This document shows positions 42,951 to 52,138 of a stretch of DNA of 64,000 bases, in pieces (the stretch's first letter is position 1; each line of letters begins with the position of its first letter). Source of the stretch: Candidatus Manganitrophaceae bacterium (lineage in GTDB: Bacteria > Nitrospirota > Nitrospiria > SBBL01 > Manganitrophaceae); NCBI GenBank assembly GCA_016200325.1, contig JACQEZ010000007.1:248001-312000 (forward strand), in the 5' to 3' direction. The notes below the pieces were generated by a model. The model was not told where the DNA came from. It did not search any database and saw only the letters and a program-made list of their open reading frames with translations. The translations under genes and the position numbers were made by a program.

Positions 42951-45045
42951 ATTTTCTCTCTTCGGCCCGTTTGGTTTGGTAGGCTTTGATCAGCTCCTCG
43001 GAAATCTGCCTCGGCACCTGAGCATATTTGAGGAATTCCATTGTGAATTCCCCTTTGCCCTGTGTGCCGCTTCGCAGATCGGTCGAAAAACCGAACATCG
43101 CGGAGAGGGGAACTTCGGCTTCAATCTGAACGAAGCTGTCGTTGCTCTGCGTTCCGGTAATGATTCCCCTTCGTTGATTGATCAGCCCCATCACGCCGCC
43201 TTGAAACTCCACCGGCGCTTCGCAACCGAGCTTCATGATCGGCTCGAGAATGATCGGGCGTCCCTGAGGATACGCCTCGCGGAAGGCCGCCATGGCGCAG
43301 ATTTTAAACGCCATTTCGGAAGAGTCGACCGGATGAGAGGCGCCGTCGTTGATGACGACCCGGACGCCGACCACCGGGAATCCGATCAGCGTGCCGGTCT
43401 TTACCTGTTCGCGGAAACCCTTTTCACAGGCTGGGATGAATTCCCGGGGAATGGAACCCCCCTTGATATCATCAACGAACTCGAACGTCTCGACCGCGTC
43501 GGCCGGAAGCGGCTCAATGTAACCGCCGATCTTCGCGAATTGGCCGGAGCCGCCGGTCTGTTTCTTGTGGGTATAAACAAAGTCGGCCCGTTGAGAGACG
43601 GTCTCACGATAAGCCACCTGCGGCTGCCCGTTCTGGACCTCGCAGCCATATTCCCGCTTGATCCGCTCCATGTAGATATCGAGATGGAGCTCGCCCATCC
43701 CGGAGATGATCGTCTGGGCGCTCTCCTCATCGCGGTGGACGCGGAAGGTCGGATCTTCTCTCGTAAAGCGATTCAACGCTTTGGAAAAGTTACCGGCGCC
43801 CCCTTTGTCTTTCGGCCAGACCGCCAGCGAGATCACCGGATCGGGGACATGCATCGAGGTCATCGTATAATGAACGGTGCCGTCGGTGAAGGTGTCTCCC
43901 GAGGCGCAGTCGACGCCGAACATGGCGCAGATACCCCCCGCCTCGGCGCTGTCGATGTCGTGCATCTCATCGGCATGCATCCGAACCAATCGGGAGACGC
44001 GGATCTTCTTCCCGTTCGTCGAGTTGTGGATGACGTCTCCCTTGCTCAGCTTCCCCTGATAGATCCGGGTGTAGGTCAATTGGCCGTATCGCCCGTCTTC
44101 CAGCTTGAAGGCGAGCATCACCAGCGGCTTGTCGGGACGGCTCTCCAGGATGACCTTCGCTTCGCTGTTCTCTTGGTCGTGCGCCTGGTTGGTGACCTCG
44201 GTCGGGTCGGGGAGATAGTGGCCGATGCCGTCGAGGAGGAGCTGTACCCCTTTATTTTTAACGGCGGAGCCCATCATCACCGGGATGAGCTGAAGGGCGA
44301 TCGTTGCTTTTCGAACCGCCTTCCGGAGCTCTTCAGTGCCGACCGGTTTCTCTTCCAAGAATTTTTCGGCGATGGCATCGTCAAAATCGGAGACCGCTTC
44401 GATCAGGTCATGGCGAAGCGCTTCCGCCTGGTCTTTTAGATCGGCCGGGATCTCTTCCTCACGGATATTCTCTCCATTATCACCCTCGAAATAGTAAGCC
44501 CGCATGTTGGTGAGATCGATGATGCCTCTGAAATCATTCTCCGCGCCGATCGGCATCGTGAGCGCATGGGCGTTGTGCCCGAGCTTCTCCCGCAGCTGTT
44601 TAATTACGCGGAACGGATCGGCTCCCGATCGGTCCAACTTGTTGATGAAGGCGATCCGTGGAATCTTGTATCGCCGCATCTGACGGTCGACGGTGATCGA
44701 CTGGCTCTGAACGCCGGAGACGCCGCAGAGGACCAGGATGGCGGCATCCAACACCCGAAGGGCCCGCTCCACCTCGATGGTGAAATCGACGTGGCCCGGC
44801 GTATCGATGATGTTAATGACGTTGTCCTTCCAGGTGCAGTAGGTTGCGGCCGATTGGATGGTAATCCCTTTCTCCCGCTCCAACTCCATCGAATCCATCT
44901 TCGCGCCGACGCCCGATTTTCCGCGGACCTCTTCGATTTTATGGATCTTTCCGGTGTAATAAAGAATTCTTTCTGTCAGAGTCGTCTTACCGGAATCAAT
45001 ATGCGCCGAAATGCCGATATTTCGAACTTGACTGATGCTTGCCAT
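42949..45045 (-). CDS. fusA: Elongation factor G (spdEFG1/mitochondrial-like type)
   Basis: A 698-residue translocation GTPase, full length with all five domains. The G1 loop reads AHIDSGKTT (14-22) and not the usual AHIDAGKTT, and [20 protein letters not shown] with CTWK follows; both are typical of the mitochondrial EF-G1/spdEFG1 lineage rather than the str-operon type. Other GTPase motifs: DTPGHVDF and NKLDR. It is not in a ribosomal protein operon here; a cold-shock gene lies just upstream. A second, canonical EF-G may exist elsewhere. Confidence 0.96.
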   Translation of the reverse strand: MASISQVRNIGISAHIDSGKTTLTERILYYTGKIHKIEEVRGKSGVGAKMDSMELEREKGITIQSAATYCTWKDNVINIIDTPGHVDFTIEVERALRVLDAAILVLCGVSGVQSQSITVDRQMRRYKIPRIAFINKLDRSGADPFRVIKQLREKLGHNAHALTMPIGAENDFRGIIDLTNMRAYYFEGDNGENIREEEIPADLKDQAEALRHDLIEAVSDFDDAIAEKFLEEKPVGTEELRKAVRKATIALQLIPVMMGSAVKNKGVQLLLDGIGHYLPDPTEVTNQAHDQENSEAKVILESRPDKPLVMLAFKLEDGRYGQLTYTRIYQGKLSKGDVIHNSTNGKKIRVSRLVRMHADEMHDIDSAEAGGICAMFGVDCASGDTFTDGTVHYTMTSMHVPDPVISLAVWPKDKGGAGNFSKALNRFTREDPTFRVHRDEESAQTIISGMGELHLDIYMERIKREYGCEVQNGQPQVAYRETVSQRADFVYTHKKQTGGSGQFAKIGGYIEPLPADAVETFEFVDDIKGGSIPREFIPACEKGFREQVKTGTLIGFPVVGVRVVINDGASHPVDSSEMAFKICAMAAFREAYPQGRPIILEPIMKLGCEAPVEFQGGVMGLINQRRGIITGTQSNDSFVQIEAEVPLSAMFGFSTDLRSGTQGKGEFTMEFLKYAQVPRQISEELIKAYQTKRAEERK

Positions 45046-45063
45046 GACTGCTCCTCACATGAA

Positions 45064-45096
45064 ACACCCCGCCGGAACAGAATCCAGGCGGGGTGT
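45064..45096 (-). terminator. Intrinsic terminator of the cold-shock gene
   Basis: ACACCCCGCC (45064-45073) pairs exactly with 45087-45096. On the minus strand TTTCATG follows. It lies 25 bases past the cold-shock stop and just upstream of fusA. Confidence 0.8.
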
Positions 45097-45120
45097 CATT
45101 TAGGTCAAATGTTTCTAAAA

Positions 45121-45327
45121 TTAGGAAACTAATTTGACGTTAGTGGCTTGCGGCCCCTTCTGGCCCTGGGTCACGTCGAACTCAACCGCATTTCCCTCTT
45201 CGAGGGATTTGTAGCCGTCGCCCACGATCGCGCTGAAGTGGACGAAGACATCGCCTTGTCCATCCTCACGTGTGATAAACCCATACCCTTTGCTGCCGTT
45301 AAACCACTTTACGGTTCCTTTCATCAT
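45121..45327 (-). CDS. Cold-shock domain protein (CspA family)
   Basis: A 68-residue single-stranded nucleic-acid-binding OB-fold protein. Both RNA-binding motifs are present: KGYGFIT (RNP1) and DVFVHFSAI (RNP2). It likely acts as an RNA chaperone. GGAG lies before the first ATG; a second ATG follows at once. The untranslated stretch upstream is long, as often seen for csp genes. It has its own terminator. Confidence 0.95.
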   Translation of the reverse strand: MMKGTVKWFNGSKGYGFITREDGQGDVFVHFSAIVGDGYKSLEEGNAVEFDVTQGQKGPQATNVKLVS

Positions 45328-45411
45328 TTCGGTGCTTCTCCAACTTGGTGTGATTATGTCAGCCCTTCGCTAACGGAATGCCCATTGCTCTTTCTCGTTT
45401 TAATCAGCTTC

Positions 45412-45447
45412 AAAAAAAAAGCCGCAGCGTTGTAAAAGACTGCAGCT
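45412..45447 (-). terminator. Intrinsic terminator of the esterase-metallopeptidase pair
   Basis: On the minus strand AGCTGCAG (45440-45447) pairs with CTGCGGCT with one G-T pair, then comes a run of nine T. It lies about 100 bases past the metallopeptidase stop. Confidence 0.7.
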
Positions 45448-45549
45448 TCCGATGGATTCTGTTCAACTTTTACAATGGACTGGTTTCTTTATATCATAGC
45501 GGGCTCCGCGCGTCAATAGGTAAAATTCAAAGGGAGAAGGCGATACAGC

Positions 45550-45918
45550 TTAATCATACCCGTAGCGGGCGAGGATCTCTTCATCGAATCCGAAGTAGTG
45601 TGCAATCTCATGGACCAAGGTGATCTCAATTTCACGGATCAACGACGCGCGGTCGGGAAAATCGGCTTCAAGCGGCCTTTGATAGAGATAAATGACATCG
45701 GGCAACATCCCCGAGTCATCGGCGGTCCGCTCCGGAAGCGGCACCCCCTGATAGAATCCGTAGAGGACCTCGTCCGGATCGTCCTCCATCAACTCCTCGG
45801 CTTCGGGGCCGGGCCAATCTTCAATCAGGATGGCGACGTTCTTCATCGCCGCCTGGAACTCGGCCGGAATCCGATCGATCGCGTCCCGGACGCGCGCTTC
45901 AAATTCCTTCCTCGTCAC
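45550..45918 (-). CDS. Small zincin-like metallopeptidase (TTHA0227/DUF1025 type)
   Basis: A 122-residue protein with a minimal zincin motif HEIAHYFGFDEE near the C-terminus: two His, a catalytic Glu and a downstream Glu. Family members are short, and their substrates are unknown. The acidic region PEAEELMEDDPDEVLYGFY is also typical. It starts one base after the esterase stop, so the two are co-transcribed. Confidence 0.9.
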   Translation of the reverse strand: MTRKEFEARVRDAIDRIPAEFQAAMKNVAILIEDWPGPEAEELMEDDPDEVLYGFYQGVPLPERTADDSGMLPDVIYLYQRPLEADFPDRASLIREIEITLVHEIAHYFGFDEEILARYGYD

Positions 45919-45919
45919 G

Positions 45920-46561
45920 TCAAAGACTCCAGAGGCCTTTAATGAAATCTCGGATCAACGCCATCTCCTCCGGAATCACCTGATGGCCCATCGGGTATTC
46001 CTGCAGGCGGGCCTGAAATCTTTCCTTGAGAAGCAAGGTCGACGCTCTCCGCGACCCCTCCACTGGGACGACCTCATCCATCGTTCCATGGACGAGGAGA
46101 ACCGGCATCCCTTCGGCGGCGGGCGACTTTTCAGCGGAAAGGTTTTCGGGCAGGGCGAGATAACCGCTCAATGCAATGACGGCGGCCAGCCGTTTAGGAA
46201 ACCGAAGGCCGACATCGAGGCTCATGACCGCCCCTTGTGAGAACCCCGCCAAGGCAATCCGGTGGGAGGGAATCCCCTCCTCGGAGATCAGACGATTGAG
46301 GAGATCAAAGAGCCTCTTCCGGCTCTCCAGAATTCCCGACTGGGTTTGGGGCGGGGAGGCATACCACATCCGCCCGCCATATCCATCCGGAAAAGGAAAA
46401 GGCGCGTCGGGAAAGAGCCAGCGGAGTCCCGGGAGTCCGATCTCATCGGCGATCGGCATCAGATCGGCTCCATGGGTCCCACGCCCATGGAGGGTGACGA
46501 TACATCCTTGCAGCGGACCGGCCGCCGGCCGCTCTTGCACATCCAGCCGGTTTGATGTCAT
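45920..46561 (-). CDS. Phospholipase/carboxylesterase-type alpha/beta hydrolase
   Basis: A 213-residue esterase. The nucleophile elbow is GFSQGAV, the oxyanion region LHGRGTHGADL, the acid lies in VHGTMDEVVP and the catalytic His in MGHQVIPEE. It resembles the YpfH/carboxylesterase group acting on short acyl esters. It forms a pair with the metallopeptidase downstream. Confidence 0.92.
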   Translation of the reverse strand: MTSNRLDVQERPAAGPLQGCIVTLHGRGTHGADLMPIADEIGLPGLRWLFPDAPFPFPDGYGGRMWYASPPQTQSGILESRKRLFDLLNRLISEEGIPSHRIALAGFSQGAVMSLDVGLRFPKRLAAVIALSGYLALPENLSAEKSPAAEGMPVLLVHGTMDEVVPVEGSRRASTLLLKERFQARLQEYPMGHQVIPEEMALIRDFIKGLWSL

Positions 46562-46630
46562 AAATCACTCCAATATTGAAGGGAAACAGCAGGTCGGTGC
46601 AATTCAACAGATTCAAAAGTAAGGAGCTTT

Positions 46631-47272
46631 ATGGGATTCTATTCTCGCGTCCTCTTTCCACGGCTCGTCAATTTTGTGATGAGCGGCGCCGAGCTCGCCG
46701 GGTTGCGCAAAACGCTTCTTGCCGACGCCGCCGGAGAAGTCTTGGAAATCGGGTTCGGCTCGGGATTAAATCTGCCCTACTACCCCGACCGTGTTATAAA
46801 TCTCACCACGATCGATGCTAATCCGGGGATGAACACCCTCGCGCAGAAACGGATCGCCGCCTCTCCGATTCAGGTTAATCAGCATCTGCTTCATGCGGAG
46901 AGCCTTCCCTTCCCGAATGCCTCCTTCGATACGGTTGTTAGTACCTGGACCCTCTGCAGCATTGCCGATCTCGATCAAGCGCTTCGGGAGATTTATCGCG
47001 TACTAAAGCCGGCGGGGCGGTTCCTTTTCCTCGAACATGGATTGAGCGAGGAGCTCGCGGTTCAGAAATGGCAGCATCGTTTAACCCCGCTGAACAAAAA
47101 GGTCGCCGATGGCTGCCACCTCGACCGCGACATTGCCGCGCGTATTCTCCGCAACCGATTCAAAATCGTCGATCTCCATCGGTTCTCTCTGAAGAAGGCG
47201 CCGAGAATCGTCGGATCGATGTATCGAGGGGTGGCGGTGAAGGCGGAAATCGTCCAAGCAAGATTATTTTAA
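46631..47272 (+). CDS. Class I SAM-dependent methyltransferase
   Basis: A 213-residue methyltransferase. Motif I is VLEIGFGSGLNLPYY, followed by TIDANPGM, a late STWTLCSI and the LKPAGRFLFLEHG stretch. It resembles the METTL7/UbiE-related group. Acceptor is unknown. AAGGAG precedes the ATG. Its last four bases overlap convergent metF. Confidence 0.92.
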   Translation: MGFYSRVLFPRLVNFVMSGAELAGLRKTLLADAAGEVLEIGFGSGLNLPYYPDRVINLTTIDANPGMNTLAQKRIAASPIQVNQHLLHAESLPFPNASFDTVVSTWTLCSIADLDQALREIYRVLKPAGRFLFLEHGLSEELAVQKWQHRLTPLNKKVADGCHLDRDIAARILRNRFKIVDLHRFSLKKAPRIVGSMYRGVAVKAEIVQARLF

Positions 47273-48138
47273 CGCAGGTCGGAGAGCGACCCCAATATGG
47301 CGCGGGTCGCCGGCGATTTGTTGAGAGTATAAAAGTGAACGCCGGGCGCACCCTGGAAGAGGAGCTCGCGACACTGCTCCGTCGCATGGCGGATGCCAAG
47401 CGCCATCACCGCTTCAGGGTCGTCTTGAACCGGCTCCAATGCCGACAGGAGCGAGAGGGGAATCGAGGCCCCACACATCTCGGTGAAGCGCTTCACCTGG
47501 CCGACATTGGTGATCGGCATGATCCCAGGGACGATCGGGACCTGAATTCCGAGCGCCCTTGCCCGCCGCTCGAACGCGAAATAATGCCGGTTGTCGAAAA
47601 AAAGCTGGGTAATAATAAAATCGAGCCCGTTGTCGACCTTTTTCTTCAAGTGCGCGAGATCTTTCTCCAGGTTCCGGCACTCGACATGCCCTTCCGGATA
47701 ACAGGCCCCCCCTAAAGAGAAGTCGTATCGCTTTCGAATATAGGCGACCAACTCATACGCGTATGAGAACCCATCGGCCGGTCGGGTAAAGGTCGTCTCT
47801 CCCTTCGGCGGATCGCCCCGGAGCGCCAAGATGTTTTCGATTCCGGCGGTCTTCAATTGCTCCAGGGTCCGCTCGATTTCGAGCCGGTCCGATCCGACGC
47901 AGGTGAGGTGGGCCATCGCTTCAATTCCGTGCTCGTTCTTGATCCGCTGAACGATCTCCACCGTCCGTTGCCGGCTGCTCCCCCCGGCGCCGTAGGTCAC
48001 CGAGACGAACGCCGGCGCGAGCGCCTTTAATTCGCCGATCGTCTGGAAGAGATGTGCTACCCCTTCGTCCGTCTTCGGCGGAAAAAATTCAAAGGAGAAG
48101 GCCGGTCGGCCCGATTTAAAATAGAATGGGATTTTCAT
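47269..48138 (-). CDS. metF: 5,10-methylenetetrahydrofolate reductase
   Basis: A 289-residue FAD-dependent TIM barrel that makes 5-methyl-THF for methionine synthesis. Family landmarks: FSFEFFPPKTDEG, VSVTYGAGGS, MAHLTCVG, NILALRGDPP, and DFIITQLFFD with the FAD and folate contacts, then PIVPGIMPI. At 289 residues it is the usual bacterial size. No SAM riboswitch was seen upstream. It is convergent with the methyltransferase. Confidence 0.97.
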   Translation of the reverse strand: MKIPFYFKSGRPAFSFEFFPPKTDEGVAHLFQTIGELKALAPAFVSVTYGAGGSSRQRTVEIVQRIKNEHGIEAMAHLTCVGSDRLEIERTLEQLKTAGIENILALRGDPPKGETTFTRPADGFSYAYELVAYIRKRYDFSLGGACYPEGHVECRNLEKDLAHLKKKVDNGLDFIITQLFFDNRHYFAFERRARALGIQVPIVPGIMPITNVGQVKRFTEMCGASIPLSLLSALEPVQDDPEAVMALGIRHATEQCRELLFQGAPGVHFYTLNKSPATRAILGSLSDLR

Positions 48139-48253
48139 AATGGACGAATCAATCTGTGCTCATAAGCAGACAGGTCTTTATGGATCGCGGCTCCATTGAT
48201 CCCTATTATCCTAAACGAAATTTTTGGAAACTGGAAGAAAAAAATGGGATAGC

Positions 48254-48562
48254 TTAATTAAGTGGGATCAGCCGAATACCGGAATCCTCCGGACCGGGAT
48301 GATGGAATTTAAAGCCGTCCGGCTCGATGTGGTCGAGTGTCACCCCATCCATTCGGCGCGCGCTTTTGGCTTCGATCGCAACGCGAAGGCCGTTGTAATC
48401 TTGCACCTCGTCCTCCTCTTCCGGCGCCGCGACGAGGACGATTTTAAAGAGAAGGCGTCCATCGTCGCGATTCTTCACCGTCAAGCGGATGAACGGCTCG
48501 GCGGGGTGTTCCGCAATTAAACGGCTAAGCTTCTGGTGGGCGGCGGGGGTGATCTGAATCAT
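48254..48562 (-). CDS. HesB/IscA-fold protein without cysteines
   Basis: A 102-residue protein whose layout follows the A-type iron-sulfur carrier fold (MIQITPAAHQKLSRLIAEH at the start; a DHIEPDGFKFHHPG ending), but it contains no cysteine at all, so the usual three ligands are missing. It cannot hold an Fe-S cluster in the normal way; it may be a structural or regulatory relative. It lies just upstream of the SelO gene, 24 bases away. Confidence 0.7.
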   Translation of the reverse strand: MIQITPAAHQKLSRLIAEHPAEPFIRLTVKNRDDGRLLFKIVLVAAPEEEDEVQDYNGLRVAIEAKSARRMDGVTLDHIEPDGFKFHHPGPEDSGIRLIPLN

Positions 48563-48586
48563 GATGACTCATCCATTGTTATGACG

Positions 48587-50068
48587 TTAGGACGAGCAGC
48601 TGACCTGGATCCCCTTCGCCCATTCGGGTGGAGGGGCGGCATACGCTTCTCGGTCGGGCTGCTCGTCGAAGGGGTGCTTCAGCAGGTCCAACAATCGATG
48701 GACCTCCGTGTAGTCGCGTTCCTCGGTCGCTTTCCGGATTGCGGTCTGCGCCAGATAATTCCGGAGAATATATTTCGGGTTGACCCCATTCATTTTCTTT
48801 TTCCGCTCTTCATCCCGACGCCCCTCCTCGAGAAGACGGGCGCGGTAGCGCTCCGCCCAGGCGTCGAAGCTGGCGACGTTGATAAACCGGTCCCGTAAAT
48901 CGACGTTTTTCTCCCCCGGGGCCTGTTTAAAGTGCGCGAGCGCCCGGAAGAAGATCGTATAGTCGATCCGGTTGGCCTGCAGGAGTTGAAGGAGATCGAC
49001 CAGGAGGGGAGCGTCTTCTTTCCCGAATTCCTTCAGGCCCAACTTCCCGGCCATCAACGCCGTATATCGGGCATTGAAGGTCGGCTCGTATTGATCGAGC
49101 GCCTCCATCGCCGCCTCCTTCGAAACCAGCGGGGTCAAGGCTTGGGCAAGGGCGCTGAGATTCCAGAGGCCGATCTGCGGCTGCCGATGGAACGCATACC
49201 GGCCGCCAGGGTCCGAATGGTTACAGATGTAACCGGGATCGTACCCCTCCAGGAAGCCGAAGGGGCCGTAGTCGAAGGTGAGGCCGATGATCGACATGTT
49301 GTCGGTGTTCATCACGCCGTGCGCGAAGCCGACCGCTTGCCACTCGGCCATCAGCCGGGCCGTCCTTAATACGACCTCCAGCAAAAAACGGCCATATCGG
49401 TCTTCGCGTTTATCTTGGCGTCCGGCCAGATCGGGAAAATAATTTTCGATCGTGAAATCGGCGAGTCTTTGGAGAAGGTCATGCTGGCGGCGATAATAGA
49501 AAACCTGAAAAGAGCCGAAGCGGATGTGGGTCGGCGCCATCCGGAGCAGCACCGCTGCGGTTTCGACCGTCTCCCGGAAGATCTTTTGATCGCTTCCGAC
49601 GATGGAAAGGGCGCGGGTCGTCGGAATTCCGAGCCCGGACATCGCCTCGCTGCAGAGGTACTCTCGAATCGTAGAGCGGAGAACGGCGCGGCCGTCTCCT
49701 TCGCGGGAGTAGGGGGTCCGTCCGGCCCCCTTGAGCTGCAGCTCCCAATGTTCCCCGGCGCTGTTTTTCACCTCTCCCAATAAAATCGCCCGGCCGTCTC
49801 CCAACTGCGGAACATAAACGCCGAACTGATGTCCGGCGTAGAGCGCCGCGAGCGGATCGCTCCCCGGAAGGAGTTTGTTGCCGGAGAAATATTCGGCGAA
49901 CGCAGGACTGTTTAGTTCAATGGGGTCGAGGTCGATCAAAGCCGCCGCATCGCCGTTTACATCGACCCAATAAGGATCGGGCAGCGGGGTCGGGGAGAGA
50001 CGGGTATAAAAGGCCGACGGCAAACGGGCGAAGCGGTTTTCGAATTGAAGGGTCTCAAGGGTTTTCAT
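48587..50068 (-). CDS. selO: SelO/YdiU protein adenylyltransferase (AMPylator)
   Basis: A 493-residue pseudokinase-fold enzyme that transfers AMP to protein Ser, Thr or Tyr side chains and responds to oxidative stress. The glycine-rich GDGRAILLGEV, a lysine in LQLKGAGRTPYSR, REYLCSEAM, HGVMNTDNMSIIGLTFDYGP with catalytic Asp residues, and the C-terminal Cys-Ser-Ser (selenocysteine in eukaryotes) are all visible. I start at the ATG at 50068 (MKTLETLQFENRF), which matches the family start; seven residues upstream are also open. Confidence 0.95.
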   Translation of the reverse strand: MKTLETLQFENRFARLPSAFYTRLSPTPLPDPYWVDVNGDAAALIDLDPIELNSPAFAEYFSGNKLLPGSDPLAALYAGHQFGVYVPQLGDGRAILLGEVKNSAGEHWELQLKGAGRTPYSREGDGRAVLRSTIREYLCSEAMSGLGIPTTRALSIVGSDQKIFRETVETAAVLLRMAPTHIRFGSFQVFYYRRQHDLLQRLADFTIENYFPDLAGRQDKREDRYGRFLLEVVLRTARLMAEWQAVGFAHGVMNTDNMSIIGLTFDYGPFGFLEGYDPGYICNHSDPGGRYAFHRQPQIGLWNLSALAQALTPLVSKEAAMEALDQYEPTFNARYTALMAGKLGLKEFGKEDAPLLVDLLQLLQANRIDYTIFFRALAHFKQAPGEKNVDLRDRFINVASFDAWAERYRARLLEEGRRDEERKKKMNGVNPKYILRNYLAQTAIRKATEERDYTEVHRLLDLLKHPFDEQPDREAYAAPPPEWAKGIQVSCSS

Positions 50069-50147
50069 CTGATCTGATGAATTATACACCGACGGGAGGT
50101 CGGTTTGTAAAGGGTGGAAGTGAGGTTTTCTCCGAGGGGGACCACTG

Positions 50148-50591
50148 CTACCAATGGAAGAGGAAAAAGGGGAGTTCGAATCGAAAGGGCGCCGGTGCGG
50201 CCGATTGGGCTTCCCGTTTTAGATCGGGAAGGGTCGGGACGGGGGGCGAGACCTCGACCTTTCCGCTCAGGTTACGCATTGCGGCAGGGAGATCGGGCGC
50301 CGCGACGTTGTTCGTCCCAGGCGCCGGGTCGTTGCGGTCGACCCGTTGGCTATATCCGACATTAAAAGAGGCGATCCCTCCTCCGACCACCACGGCGGTC
50401 CCGACGGAGAGGCCGACATAGATCCGTGCGCTCGCCTGCGCGGCTGAGGATGAAAAGAGAACGAGCGCTGCAATACTGAAAGTGATCCCCGTTCTTTTGA
50501 TCTGCGCGCCGGTCCGCTTCTTATCTTCACGGTCGATGCGGACGCTGTCGCAATCATTCCACTTGATCTTGATAGATTTCGAAATAGGCAT
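50148..50591 (-). CDS. Secreted or membrane-anchored hypothetical protein
   Basis: A 147-residue reading with a basic N-terminus, a hydrophobic helix (about 36-53, ending AAQA) and a Gly/Val-rich stretch (GLSVGTAVVVGGG) before a Pro-rich tail. Start is uncertain: ATG 50591 overlaps the upstream gene by 38 bases and has a weak Shine-Dalgarno. No family is recognised. Confidence 0.5.
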   Translation of the reverse strand: MPISKSIKIKWNDCDSVRIDREDKKRTGAQIKRTGITFSIAALVLFSSSAAQASARIYVGLSVGTAVVVGGGIASFNVGYSQRVDRNDPAPGTNNVAAPDLPAAMRNLSGKVEVSPPVPTLPDLKREAQSAAPAPFRFELPFFLFHW

Positions 50592-50802
50592 CGATGCTTT
50601 CATGAAGCTGTTTCCGTATCTTCTCCAGGTCGCCGTTAATGACATGGAGCGGCATCTCCCCATCGCCTCCGTCAGGGAGCCGAACCGGGACATGGGGATG
50701 GAGCTCCTCCGGTGCCGTTCCGGGGTCGAGCCGAATGCCGTAGGTCAGGGTGAATTGCGGTTTTACCGATTTGAGATGTCTTTTTCCGTTGGGTGTCGCC
50801 AT
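50554..50802 (-). CDS. Hypothetical protein, 82 residues
   Basis: Starts MATPNGKRHLKSV at 50802, preceded by AGAGGAGG three bases away. The sequence has a beta-rich centre (FTLTYGIRLDPG) and a helical C-terminus (NGDLEKIRKQLHESIDAYF). There are no cysteines and no membrane segments. It overlaps the next minus-strand gene. No family is recognised. Confidence 0.65.
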   Translation of the reverse strand: MATPNGKRHLKSVKPQFTLTYGIRLDPGTAPEELHPHVPVRLPDGGDGEMPLHVINGDLEKIRKQLHESIDAYFEIYQDQVE

Positions 50803-50940
50803 GGGCCTCCTCTGGATGGTTCGTGTCATCTATTTGGGTGGATCGGGTATATCAGGATTCGAAGTTCGGGCAGATCAACCGGCTCTCCTCGCGTTTCAAG
50901 CGGGGAGACTTCGATCATATAGAATTCGGGAGGCCCCTGT

Positions 50941-52011
50941 CTACTCCGGTAGCTTCGGCGGGGTGATCTTGAGCGGCTCACCGGTGAGGGCCTTGAGAAA
51001 TTCGACCAGATCTTTTTTGTCTTGGTCGCTCAGAAGGCTCAAGGGGGTGATCAACGGGTGACGGGGGGCGGTCGTCGGCTCCGCCTTCACATAGAATTCG
51101 ACCACCTCTTCCAGGGTTGCGAACTTTCCGTCGTGCATGTAAGGGGCGCTCTGTGCGACGCTGCGGAGGGTCGGTGTCTTGAACTGTTCCCGGTGGTCAT
51201 CATTTTGCGTGACGGCATACCGTCCCGGATCGATGGCGACCCCGGGCCTCCTCTGAAATCCCAACGCATGGAATTGATTGTCTGTAAAATTGGGGCCGTT
51301 GTGGCAGGTGACGCATTTGGCCTTTTCGTTGAAGATCCGGAGGCCGTGCAGCGCGGTCGGGGTGAGTGCGTTGTCGTCGCCCGCCATGTAGCGGTCAAAG
51401 GGGGAGTTGTTCGAAAGGATCGTCCGCTCAAACGACGCGATCGCCTGCGCGATCCCGTCGGCGGTCACGCCGGTTCCGAAAACGCTCCGAAAAGCGGCGA
51501 CATATCCCGGAACCGCGTTGAGTTTCTGTGTGAGGTGGTCTAACTCCTCTCCCATCTCGATCGGGTTTTGAATCGGTCCGAGCGCCTGCTCTTCGAGCGA
51601 TCCGGCGCGGCCATCCCAAAACTGAAATTTATTATAGGCGGCGTTGAAAATCGTCGGAGCGTTCCGGGCGCCGCGTTGCCCGCGAATGCCGGTTGCGACC
51701 GGCTGGCCGTTCGAGAATCCCAGCTCGGGGTTGTGGCAAGAAGCGCAGGAGAGGGTGTTGTCGCGAGAGAGCCGCGGATCGAAGAAGAGCACTTTTCCAA
51801 GCGCCACCTTGGCCGGCGTTTGCAAGTTGTAGGGAGGGATCGGAGGCGCCAGAAGGGGATGGAGGTTGAAGGGGGGATTGGGAAGGGTATCGAAGAGGGT
51901 CTCCGGCGGATATTTGTCGCTCTTCTTGGGGCGGGCATGGAGCGGTCCTTCCGATCCCAAAAAGAGAAATAAAAAAGCAATTAATCCGAAGAGCATCCAG
52001 CGGCGTTTCAT
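50941..52011 (-). CDS. Diheme cytochrome c peroxidase/MauG family protein
   Basis: A 356-residue periplasmic protein with a signal peptide (about 1-26) and two haem c sites, CASCH (89-93) and CVTCH (233-237). RNAPTIFNAAYNKFQFWDGR between them and SAPYMHDGKFATLEEVVEFY near the end are family hallmarks. Such enzymes reduce H2O2 or oxidise protein side chains. It stands alone between convergently and divergently placed genes. Peroxidase and MauG-like roles cannot be told apart here. Confidence 0.93.
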   Translation of the reverse strand: MKRRWMLFGLIAFLFLFLGSEGPLHARPKKSDKYPPETLFDTLPNPPFNLHPLLAPPIPPYNLQTPAKVALGKVLFFDPRLSRDNTLSCASCHNPELGFSNGQPVATGIRGQRGARNAPTIFNAAYNKFQFWDGRAGSLEEQALGPIQNPIEMGEELDHLTQKLNAVPGYVAAFRSVFGTGVTADGIAQAIASFERTILSNNSPFDRYMAGDDNALTPTALHGLRIFNEKAKCVTCHNGPNFTDNQFHALGFQRRPGVAIDPGRYAVTQNDDHREQFKTPTLRSVAQSAPYMHDGKFATLEEVVEFYVKAEPTTAPRHPLITPLSLLSDQDKKDLVEFLKALTGEPLKITPPKLPE

Positions 52012-52138
52012 TCTTTCAAAATATCCCTACGAAAAGAGTGGGGCCGATTATAAAAGCCGCTTGCCGTCTTGTCAAGGCAGAATCGTTGTCTGGGGAGAAC
52101 CGTAGAAGTAAGACGATCAGATGGACCTGGAGGGGTGT

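Noticed and set aside
42976-44439. A long open frame antisense to fusA
   Set aside because: It lies entirely within a clearly coding EF-G gene on the other strand and results from GC-rich codon bias; no Shine-Dalgarno or family match.
48139-48253. Possible SAM or folate riboswitch upstream of metF
   Set aside because: No conserved aptamer core or terminator could be read; a simple promoter region is enough.
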